Below are positions 1-6,115 of a DNA stretch of 10,768 nucleotides, piece after piece. Made by a program: the position numbers and the translations under genes. Position 1 is the first letter of the stretch; each line of letters opens with the position of its first letter. The DNA comes from Candidatus Zipacnadia bacterium (GTDB taxonomy: Bacteria; Armatimonadota; Zipacnadia; Zipacnadales; Zipacnadaceae), in assembly GCA_029821515.1 (NCBI GenBank), contig JALGTD010000031.1:1-10768 (forward strand). Reading direction: 5' to 3'. Below the pieces are notes generated by a model. It was not told the origin of the DNA, ran no database searches, and saw nothing but the letters and a program-made list of their open reading frames with translations.

Positions 1-1695
1 CGGGTGTCACGGACAATCTGGCCGCTGGGCATAATTCGGTAGGCGCTGAGGTAGATAGTGCCGCTCAATTGCTGGCTCAGCGGAATGCTTATCTCGGCAC
101 GCCCCGCCCGTATGTCAGCGGCACGGGTCAGCATAGTCTGGCGGTCCTTGACCACATCAAAGTAGACCGTCCCGCGCCCGGCGGGCGCAGTCAGCGCCGT
201 CGCCAGGATGCTGTCACCAACGGCGTAAAGGGCAGCCTCGGTACGCAACAGAATGTTGCCGCCGCCTGGTTGGGCTTCGGTGGGCAATTGAATTTCCTTT
301 TCCGCAGTGAAGCCGCTGGCTGTCCGCGCCTGGATATTCAGCAATACCGGGCCCGAAGGCCTCGCAGGCCCTCCCCGGGGCCAGCCAAAAGCCAGAGGCG
401 AGCCCGGGAAGCTGCAACACAACCGTTGCCATGCCCATCTCGTCAGTGACGCGCACCACTTCACTGAGTCGGATCTGCTCGCCATCGCTACCCGTGGCCT
501 CGATCAACTCGAGAGTTGCGCTGACCGGTGTGCCGTCGGGCTGGGTGGTCATAATGTAGACGCGATTTTCCAGATTGGGCACGAGATTACCAGACTCCGG
601 GACGGCATTTATCATTATATGGGAGGCCGCTACCGTGGAAGTCTTGAAGATCGTCTCACTGTGCTCAGCGGCGTCGGTGAGTTTGACTTCAAACTCCAGG
701 AATGCCTTGCCCTGCTCAAGGGGTTGACCCACAAAGCTCGTAGGCAGCCTGACCTCAAAGTCAAACGTGCCCTCGCCATCGGTTTTTCCTTCGATCTGAG
801 CAATCTCGGTGTACTCAACATCAAAGGTCTTCACGGTGATTTGCACGTCGCCGCCGGCGACCGGCTTGCCGAAGAAGTAGTCGGCCTGGACAGTGCCTTG
901 TACGTCCTCAGCGGGCAGGTAGTAGTCGCGGTCGGTGGTCAGCGTCACCTTGAACTTGGGCAGAACATAGCGTTTGACAGTGACCTTCTTCTCGGTCTCC
1001 TGGTCCTCGATAATCGCGCGAATCGTGTAGCGCCCCATATTGACCTCATCGGCCAACTGGAAATCAACCGAGGCGATGCCAAAATCGTTGGTTTGCTGGG
1101 TTTGCTTGAAGACCTTGTTGCCCCTGGCATCGGCGACTTCCAGGATCAAAGGGGTGTCCGTGACGGCGTGTAGGTTGGGCCGTTTGAGCGCCAGCGCGCG
1201 AATGTGCATTACCTGGGCGGGCTGATAGATGGGCTTGTCTGTGGTCAGCAGAACCTGGTAGACCCGCTTCAGCGTGATACGCTGAGTCAGTGAATCGCGG
1301 AACTCATTGTAGCGCGCCCGAATGACGAGGTCATAGGAACCGGGTTCAAGGTTGGGGATACCGAAGCCGGCTTGCAGTGTCCCTTTAGTATCGGTCCGCC
1401 CCACGAAGAGCTGCCTGGTGTGAGGCGTATCAAGCGCCGAGAGGCGAATTGACACCAGCGCGCCGGCGGCGGGCTGTTTCTGTTGATGGTCAGTGACCAC
1501 CACCCGCAGGGCAGCGCGACTGCCGGTCAGCAGTTCGTGCGGACCGACGATCTCGATACCCAGCGGGTTAAGCGTTTGCTCCTGGCCAGTGACCGGGCTG
1601 AGCATTCCCCAGACCAGCACAAGCACGGCCGCTAAGATTATCGCGGTCGCCAGGTAGTTGGCACGAAGGCGTTGGTTTCGGTCGGTGAGAGACAT
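1..1695 (-). CDS. Alpha-2-macroglobulin-like protein, N-terminal part, with a probable 1-nt frameshift; runs off the left edge
   Basis: The protein starts with a membrane segment (about residues 15-36) without a lipobox Cys, so it is probably membrane-anchored with the rest outside. An MG1-like beta domain follows, then an MG2 domain (about 145-232) with the diagnostic DKPIYQP motif, an MG3 domain (about 238-350) with YVLPKF and FGKPV, and the start of an MG4-like domain (from about 356). In this family such domains form the cage before a bait region and, often, a thioester domain; those parts lie beyond the window. The initial frame is open only to 214, and its last ~50 codons look like noise. 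Coherent sequence resumes in the next frame (residues such as PVLLNIQARTASGFTAEKEI) and stays open to base 1. Dropping one base from CCCCGGGG at 373-380 joins both halves, which suggests a sequencing indel or a recent mutation. Family members trap proteases; that role is inferred here. Confidence 0.85.
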
Positions 1696-1858
1696 TTGTC
1701 ACCATCTCCATAGGTGAGGCGTTGTTCTCAATGGTTGCGAATACTGCGCACGTCCAACTTGGTCAGTTCTGCTGCGTTAGACGCAAGCGACAGGATGAAG
1801 GTTCCATTCCGTGGGTATGTGTCAGCGGAATAATAGTCGCTGCAGTGGGTCTCTGTGT

Positions 1859-3085
1859 CTAGTGTAAAGCAAAATCCAGGCCGTCAAAAGCGACAGCAAA
1901 TGTCGGGGGTTGGCCCGCGTCGATGCGCTGCTGGTTGGCGGCCAGCACCTGCCGAGCGGCCTCAATAATAGCAGTTGGGGTAAGCTGGGATGCGGCATCA
2001 GGATAAGTACCGGCCAGAGCATTAGCGGAGACATCCAGGAATTTGCAGCGGCAGATCTTCTCGAAGCAATCAATCAAACTGTCTTTACCGTAGCCGACCG
2101 AGGCCATAGTGCCATCGGGCCGCTCGACCTGGCGAAAGAAGTGGGTATTACGGGTTCGCGAACCCTTATTCTCGATCCAGTAGCGTAGACCGCGGTACTG
2201 TGAGTCTGATTCAACCTTGCCGTACTCACCGAGCAGAGCGCTCTCCTGATTCACGTTTGACTCGAAATCCGCTGGCGTCAGCCAATTATTCTCGTAGCTA
2301 ATCACTGTACCATCAGTGTGGGTCACTACCACCTGGGTAGCATCAAACGCATCCTTGCCAAACTCCTCGCGCAGCCGTTTTTTAACGCCCACTGCATAGA
2401 GGGCCAACGGTTGCAAGCCCAGATAATGGCAAAACAAATCCACCCAGTGAATGCCCACGTAGGTGAACGGATCGCTGTGCTCTACCCACTCAAAAATCTG
2501 GGTAGATACCTCCAGCGGCTCCTCCAGCACCCCCCGCGCAAAAATAGGACTGCCCAGTTCCGGCAGGATGTGCCTGAAGATCTCCAGGTGGTCCGGATCA
2601 TAGCGTTTGTGCATGTCCACGCCCACAATGAGGTCGTTTCTCTCCGTCAGTTCGGCGATGCGGCGGGCTTCATGCAGCCGCAGACACATAGGCTTCTCGG
2701 TGATGACGTGGACGCCACGCTCCAGGGCACAGGTGATCGGCGCAGCGTGGAGATGATCGGGCGTGGCGACTATCAGCACGTCGAGGTCGTCTAAATCATC
2801 CAGCATTGCCTCCCACGGCGCCTCACCAAAATAGGGGAGAGGAGAGGTGCCCGTGCGCGCCTCGTTCTCGGCCACGGCCCTCTGAGCCGAGCTTTCGGTA
2901 TGCGTTCCAATGGCCAGCATCTCTATTCGTATATTTGCATAGTCGGCTGCCCAGTCATCCAAGCCCAGCCGCCCCAGGTATGGAGCAATTCCATTGCGCT
3001 GCAGGTCACACATCGTCCCGGCGACCACATCGGAGCCGAACATCCCGTAGCCGATTTGTGCCACTTTCAGTACCTTCGTTGCCAT
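1859..3085 (-). CDS. Gfo/Idh/MocA family NAD(P)-dependent oxidoreductase
   Basis: Probable sugar or cyclitol dehydrogenase of 408 residues, within the family's usual range. The Rossmann domain opens with GYGMFG (residues 12-17). The family's EKP motif, whose Lys is catalytic in characterised members, is at 130-132 (ITEKPMCL). A conserved HWVDLF motif with candidate catalytic His at about 213 follows in the C-terminal alpha/beta domain. I chose the ATG at 3085 because TAAGGTG at 3092-3098 sits 6 nt upstream; an in-frame GTG at 3094 overlaps that site and is less likely. The gene lies 63 bp downstream of the nitrilase gene on the same strand, so both are probably co-transcribed, and 163 bp upstream of the alpha-2-macroglobulin-like gene. 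The substrate cannot be read from the sequence. The family assignment is secure. Confidence 0.93.
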   Translation of the reverse strand: MATKVLKVAQIGYGMFGSDVVAGTMCDLQRNGIAPYLGRLGLDDWAADYANIRIEMLAIGTHTESSAQRAVAENEARTGTSPLPYFGEAPWEAMLDDLDDLDVLIVATPDHLHAAPITCALERGVHVITEKPMCLRLHEARRIAELTERNDLIVGVDMHKRYDPDHLEIFRHILPELGSPIFARGVLEEPLEVSTQIFEWVEHSDPFTYVGIHWVDLFCHYLGLQPLALYAVGVKKRLREEFGKDAFDATQVVVTHTDGTVISYENNWLTPADFESNVNQESALLGEYGKVESDSQYRGLRYWIENKGSRTRNTHFFRQVERPDGTMASVGYGKDSLIDCFEKICRCKFLDVSANALAGTYPDAASQLTPTAIIEAARQVLAANQQRIDAGQPPTFAVAFDGLDFALH

Positions 3086-3091
3086 CAGTAT

Positions 3092-3098
3092 CACCTTA
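3092..3098 (-). promoter_or_regulatory. Ribosome binding site that decides the start of the first Gfo/Idh/MocA gene
   Basis: TAAGGTG on the minus strand lies 6 nt before the ATG at 3085. The alternative GTG start at 3094 falls inside this site and has no good Shine-Dalgarno of its own, so the ATG is preferred. Confidence 0.6.
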
Positions 3099-3148
3099 CC
3101 ATTTTGCTAGTAACTGTACGCTGCGCCTGTCGTCGCGCGTGCTTTATC

Positions 3149-4114
3149 TCAGGTCTCTTTAAGCTTCATCCTGGCGGTGCGCGTGTCTATTTCTTCCCCT
3201 GTTGGCACAATCAGCGGCTCATACAGTTCCAGACGGCGTGTGCGTATCCAGCGCCTGCCCGTAGCCCGCTCGCGCAGCTCAGAATCGAGCCAGGCCATTA
3301 CCATATCGTCTCCTGCTCGGCAGGTTTCGGCCAGAATACGTCCGTAGGGATCAATAATCATCGAGTTGCCCGTACGGATTTCATCGTCGTCAGGGCCTAT
3401 GCCATTCGCAAAGACAATAAACATCCCGTTGTCATGAGCGCGTGCCGGCAGCCAGCGCATCAGCCATTCACGCCCTTTTGGGCCGCGCAACTCGGCTTCA
3501 ATCGCCTCGGGGTTGCTCTGTCGATTCTCCCACAGTTGCCAATCAACCAACCCCATCAAATCGGGGTCATTACTCACGACTCCTCCGGTCTGGTGTGGTG
3601 CCAGTAGAATCTCAGCGCCCTGCAGCGCGGTGATTCTCACGTTCTCACCAATGTTGCAATCGTAGCAGGTCAACAGACCAGCGCGGCAGTCATGAGGAGT
3701 GTCAAACACTGTATAGCTATCGCCGCTGCTTAAATGCTCGCTGATAAAGCAGTGCAGCTTGCGATGGTAAGCAAACTTGCCATCGGGCATTGCTACAACG
3801 TATGTATTATACATCGTTCCCTCTTCGGTAATCTCCACCACTCCGGCCCCAACGCTCAGCTCGTACTTGGTTGCTATTTCCCCAATAAACTGGGAGGAGG
3901 TGCCCCCGGGAACTGGCTCGGCCAGTTCCTCAAGCTGCCTGCGCGAGAGATTGCGCAGAAACCAGTAGCCAGTAATGCAACACTCCGGGAAGATGACGAT
4001 CTGCACATCCTGTGCTGCAGCTTGCTCCACAAACTGGGCGATTTTCGCCCGGTTGGCCGGCTTATTCCCATTGATATGTTCTATCTGCACTGCTGCAACG
4101 CGAAGATCCCGCAT
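3149..4114 (-). CDS. Carbon-nitrogen hydrolase (nitrilase superfamily amidohydrolase)
   Basis: Predicted 321-residue cytoplasmic hydrolase of non-peptide C-N bonds. All three parts of the nitrilase Glu-Lys-Cys triad are visible: Glu44 in FPECCITGY, Lys119 in HRKLHCF and Cys150 in LTCYDCNIGE. Glu126 in the following ISEHLSSGD may be the second conserved Glu. The strand pattern from DLRVAAVQ at the N-terminus to GNSMIIDPYGRIL near the C-terminus matches the family. The frame stays open upstream to a TTG at 4210, but those 32 residues do not resemble the family and nitrilases usually begin just before the first beta strand, so I use the ATG at 4114. No strong Shine-Dalgarno precedes it, so the start is uncertain. 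It is the first gene of a likely minus-strand operon with the dehydrogenase. It could be an N-carbamoyl amine amidase or an omega-amidase type; the substrate is not resolved. Confidence 0.9.
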   Translation of the reverse strand: MRDLRVAAVQIEHINGNKPANRAKIAQFVEQAAAQDVQIVIFPECCITGYWFLRNLSRRQLEELAEPVPGGTSSQFIGEIATKYELSVGAGVVEITEEGTMYNTYVVAMPDGKFAYHRKLHCFISEHLSSGDSYTVFDTPHDCRAGLLTCYDCNIGENVRITALQGAEILLAPHQTGGVVSNDPDLMGLVDWQLWENRQSNPEAIEAELRGPKGREWLMRWLPARAHDNGMFIVFANGIGPDDDEIRTGNSMIIDPYGRILAETCRAGDDMVMAWLDSELRERATGRRWIRTRRLELYEPLIVPTGEEIDTRTARMKLKET

Positions 4115-4241
4115 AATTCGCACCACGCTGGCGGCTTGTATATAGCTACAAGCAGTAACTTCGCTGCTTCTTTCCCGTAAACCTGCGAGAAGTCCCGCAA
4201 CAGGCCGCAAAAGGCGGTTTATGTTACCGAGGAGGGGACTG

Positions 4242-4391
4242 ATGGCTGAGGGATTGCGTAGAATACGAGCGGTGGTGACCTCTTCGCATAATATATCTTA
4301 TGTTAACTCTTGTTGGCATACCGGCACAGGCATCTCAACATGTACCTTATTCAGGAGGATTTGGCGCAAGTACGGTGAAAGAGAGTCTTAG
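4242..4391 (+). CDS. Possible small open reading frame (49 aa) or leader peptide
   Basis: An ATG at 4242 lies 6 nt after a near-perfect Shine-Dalgarno (AGGAGG at 4230-4235, within GAGGAGGGG). The frame stays open for 49 codons, starting MAEGLRRIRAVV, and stops 50 bp before the flavoprotein start. The product would be basic, with two Cys and no membrane segment. Against it, codon use in the middle (ATA, AAT, TAT, AGA) differs from the neighbouring genes and the AT-rich part could instead be a promoter. It is not recognised as any known family. I record it because its ribosome site is better than those of several certain genes here. Confidence 0.25.
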   Translation: MAEGLRRIRAVVTSSHNISYVNSCWHTGTGISTCTLFRRIWRKYGERES

Positions 4392-4429
4392 GCGTTTTGA
4401 CGGGACAGTTGTGAGCTTCATAATCGGCC

Positions 4430-4435
4430 GAGGTG
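4430..4435 (+). promoter_or_regulatory. Ribosome binding site that decides the flavoprotein start
   Basis: GAGGTG lies 6 nt before the ATG at 4442. An in-frame GTG at 4433 is part of this site, so the ATG is preferred over the three-codon longer form. Confidence 0.6.
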
Positions 4436-4441
4436 AACGAA

Positions 4442-5104
4442 ATGCGTCGGCGTGTGCTTGGTATCGCATGTAGTCCGCGGGCTGGCGGGAATTCGGATCT
4501 GCTTGTGGAAGAAACGCTGGCCGGCGCGGAGTCGGCGGGCGGAGCCGTGGAATTGATAGCTCTGCGCGACTTAGACCTAACGCCTTGCCAGGAATGCGAC
4601 GTTTGCTTGAGCAGCGGCGAATGTCCGATAGATGACGACTTTCTGGAAGTTCTGGAGAAACTTCTGGCGTGTGACCGCCTAATTCTGGCTACTCCTATCT
4701 TCTTTATGAGCGTCACTGCCTATGCCAAGGCGCTGATTGAGCGCTGTCAGTGCCTATGGGCACGCAAGTATGTGCTGCATCAGCCGCTGTTCCCTGATCA
4801 ACAGCGGGACCGACGGGCGATGCTCATCTCGGTAGCCGGTACTAAAAGCGAACAGATGTTCGACTGTATCGAACTGACCATAAAATACTGGCTTGATGTA
4901 CTGGAAATGAAGCACGTTAGCAGTCTATTTGTCAACCAGATAGACGCCAAAGGCGACATCCGGAAGCATTCCTCGGCCCTGGAGGAAGCCTTCCGCATGG
5001 GACAGAGCCTGGTAACAGATGCGCAAGCGCCCGATAAGCCAGAGGTAATCAGGCTGTTCGGAGGGTTGTCCGGCGAAACTGCATTATCAGGAGACAACTT
5101 ATAA
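4442..5104 (+). CDS. Flavodoxin-fold NAD(P)H-dependent FMN reductase / iron-sulfur flavoprotein-like
   Basis: A 220-residue soluble flavoprotein. The FMN-phosphate loop is SPRAGGNSD (residues 11-19), and TPIFFMSVTAYAKALIER (84-101) matches the segment that packs against the flavin in this superfamily. Between them is a compact cysteine cluster, Cys49-x2-Cys52-x2-Cys55-x5-Cys61, followed by PIDDD. This spacing is that of iron-sulfur flavoproteins (Isf type), where it binds a [4Fe-4S] cluster; many FMN reductase relatives keep it without a proven cluster. Such proteins pass electrons from NAD(P)H or ferredoxin to various acceptors. Its TAA stop overlaps the ATG of cobO by one base (TAATG), so the two are probably translationally coupled. 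A role in reducing cobalt for CobO is an inference from this context. Family confidence is high; the physiological acceptor is unknown. Confidence 0.9.
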   Translation: MRRRVLGIACSPRAGGNSDLLVEETLAGAESAGGAVELIALRDLDLTPCQECDVCLSSGECPIDDDFLEVLEKLLACDRLILATPIFFMSVTAYAKALIERCQCLWARKYVLHQPLFPDQQRDRRAMLISVAGTKSEQMFDCIELTIKYWLDVLEMKHVSSLFVNQIDAKGDIRKHSSALEEAFRMGQSLVTDAQAPDKPEVIRLFGGLSGETALSGDNL

Positions 5105-5643
5105 TGTGCAAGACGAATCGGCCCTGGGAACAGGGCTATGTTCAAGTCTATACAGGCGACGGTAAGGGCAAGACGACGGCTGCGCTGGGATTGGCGCTGC
5201 GGGCAGCGGGAGCCGGCGCGAAGGTGTTCATCGCCCAGTTTGCCAAAGGCAGACCCACTTCAGAGATGGCCGCTCTGCAGCGCTTTGCGGACCTGATTAC
5301 TGTCAAACAGTACGGGCGCGAGCATTTCATTATGGCCGAGCCTGAGCCTGAAGACATTGAGGCCGCTCAGCAGGGCCTGGAGGAGACTCAGGAGGCGATT
5401 GCCTCCGGCGAGTATCCACTGGTTATCCTGGACGAGGCCAACGTGGCTGTGGAGCTAGGGCTATTCTCGGCGGAGGCGCTGCTGGCCGTCGTGAACGCAA
5501 AGCCCAAGCACGTGGAGATTGTTATAACCGGCCGCAATGCGCATAGACGCATCATTGACCGTGCCGACCTGGTCACGGAGATGCGCCAGGTCAAGCACTA
5601 TTACACGCAGGGCGTTACAGCCCGAAGCGGGATAGAAAAATGA
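5104..5643 (+). CDS. cobO: Corrinoid adenosyltransferase (CobO/BtuR/CobA type)
   Basis: Transfers the 5'-deoxyadenosyl group of ATP to Co(I) of cob(I)yrinic acid a,c-diamide or cob(I)alamin, a cytoplasmic step of adenosylcobalamin synthesis and salvage. The 179 residues match the normal family length. Visible hallmarks are the P-loop TGDGKGKTT (17-25), AQFAKG (44-49), the Walker-B-like LDEAN (109-113), TGRNA (142-146), ADLVTEM (154-160) and the family-typical C-terminus VKHYYTQGVTARSGIEK. The start overlaps the flavoprotein stop by one base. No other cobalamin biosynthesis gene is in the window, so this could serve salvage rather than complete synthesis. The product is recognised with high certainty; whether the name cobO, cobA or btuR applies depends on the organism. 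Confidence 0.96.
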   Translation: MCKTNRPWEQGYVQVYTGDGKGKTTAALGLALRAAGAGAKVFIAQFAKGRPTSEMAALQRFADLITVKQYGREHFIMAEPEPEDIEAAQQGLEETQEAIASGEYPLVILDEANVAVELGLFSAEALLAVVNAKPKHVEIVITGRNAHRRIIDRADLVTEMRQVKHYYTQGVTARSGIEK

Positions 5644-5682
5644 GCAAGGGGCAATGGGATAATCTACCAGAAGACAATTGCC

Positions 5683-5947
5683 GTGATTAGCAAACCGAGA
5701 ATTGAAAAGCTGAGTACCCTGCAGTGCGGGCTGGTAGAAGCTACACCGATAGTGCTTCATGACCGGCTATATCGCTTTGAGTACGTGCGTGGCCCTCGTG
5801 GATCTATGCGAATTCAACAACGATGTCATAATCTATTATTCGTGGGGCAATCAACTTGGCACCGAACACCTGGCAGAAGCAGTCTACCGGGGCACGCTTC
5901 AGAGCTTTCTGCGGGGTTTCTTCCCTACCCGGGAAGATAGTGACTGA
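5683..5947 (+). pseudogene. Remnant of a larger sugar-hydrolase-like protein gene: N- and C-terminal ends joined out of frame
   Basis: From a GTG at 5683 one frame encodes about 36 plausible residues (KLSTLQCGLVEATP ... LYRFEYVR) ending near 5790. From about 5798 the next frame encodes a coherent C-terminal segment (VDLCEFNNDVIIYYSWGNQ, then GTEHLAEAVYRGTL) to a stop at 5945-5947. From memory, both resemble the two ends of an uncharacterised beta-propeller, glycosidase-like family of roughly 300 residues found near sugar catabolism genes. The middle is absent and the frames do not match, so this looks like a gene that lost its centre by deletion. The junction falls at 5791-5797 between two copies of CGTGG (5788-5792 and 5797-5801), which could mark a microhomology event. 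There is no good Shine-Dalgarno. The protein family is a recollection, not a search result. Confidence 0.55.
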
Positions 5948-6115
5948 GCAGGCACAGCGCTGCTGGGCGGTTCGGACTTGCTGGGCGAGCTGCCCGATTT
6001 GGCTAATCTGCTTGCAGTCATCTAAGCAGCCTGCCCAAGTGCTCTATAAACCGTCGAAAACTGCAATAACTGCCCTGTTCAGTGCCTGGGCAATCTCTCT
6101 ATCCCGACGCTGTCT
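5948..6115. other. Convergent spacer with no recognised gene
   Basis: This lies between the remnant gene and the 3' end of the minus-strand Wzz-like gene. Reading past the remnant's TGA, the same frame continues with a protein-like stretch (ALLGGSDLLGELPDLANLLAVI) to a TAA, which may be chance or more decayed coding DNA. A weak inverted repeat TGCCC/GGGCA at 6071-6092 has no proper U-run. I see no convincing terminator. Confidence 0.4.

Larger units (their letters stand above)
4115..4441. promoter_or_regulatory. Divergent intergenic region between the nitrilase and flavoprotein genes
   Basis: This 327-bp spacer should hold promoters for both strands. An AT-rich core at about 4286-4305 is the most promoter-like part and could supply -10 elements either way, but I could not fit a convincing -35/-10 pair. 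It also holds two strong Shine-Dalgarno-like sites: one at 4230-4235 in front of a 49-codon reading frame, and AGGAGG at 4352-4357 with no sensible start codon. No cobalamin riboswitch signature (B12 box or the conserved GCCACTG) was seen, although cobO lies downstream. Confidence 0.4.

Noticed and set aside
307..1173. Long plus-strand open frame (288 codons) opposite the alpha-2-macroglobulin-like gene
   Set aside because: It is antisense to clear MG2 and MG3 coding sequence, has no recognisable motif and no convincing ribosome site. It is a codon-bias shadow.
1806..1831. Inverted repeat ATTCCG/CGGAAT after the first dehydrogenase gene as a terminator
   Set aside because: It has a 6-bp stem with a 14-nt loop and no U-run on the minus-strand transcript.
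2318..2794. Plus-strand open frame opposite the first Gfo/Idh/MocA gene
   Set aside because: It is antisense to a gene with intact catalytic motifs, and its composition matches a reverse-frame artefact.
2900..3607. Plus-strand open frame (235 codons) spanning two minus-strand genes
   Set aside because: It overlaps both the dehydrogenase and the nitrilase gene in antisense, and its product shows no family resemblance.
4115..4210. N-terminal extension of the nitrilase to a TTG at 4210
   Set aside because: The extra 32 residues have no family resemblance and the TTG lacks a Shine-Dalgarno. The family normally begins at the MRDLRVAAVQ-type strand.
4352..4357. AGGAGG as a ribosome site for another small gene
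   Set aside because: The nearest start codons are a TTG 2 nt away giving five codons and a GTG 17 nt away. Neither is workable.
4115..4441. Cobalamin riboswitch upstream of the flavoprotein-cobO pair
   Set aside because: I looked for the B12 box and the conserved GCCACTG on both strands and found neither.
6071..6092. TGCCC/GGGCA inverted repeat downstream of the Wzz-like gene as a terminator
   Set aside because: It has only a 5-bp stem with a 12-nt loop and no clean U-run.
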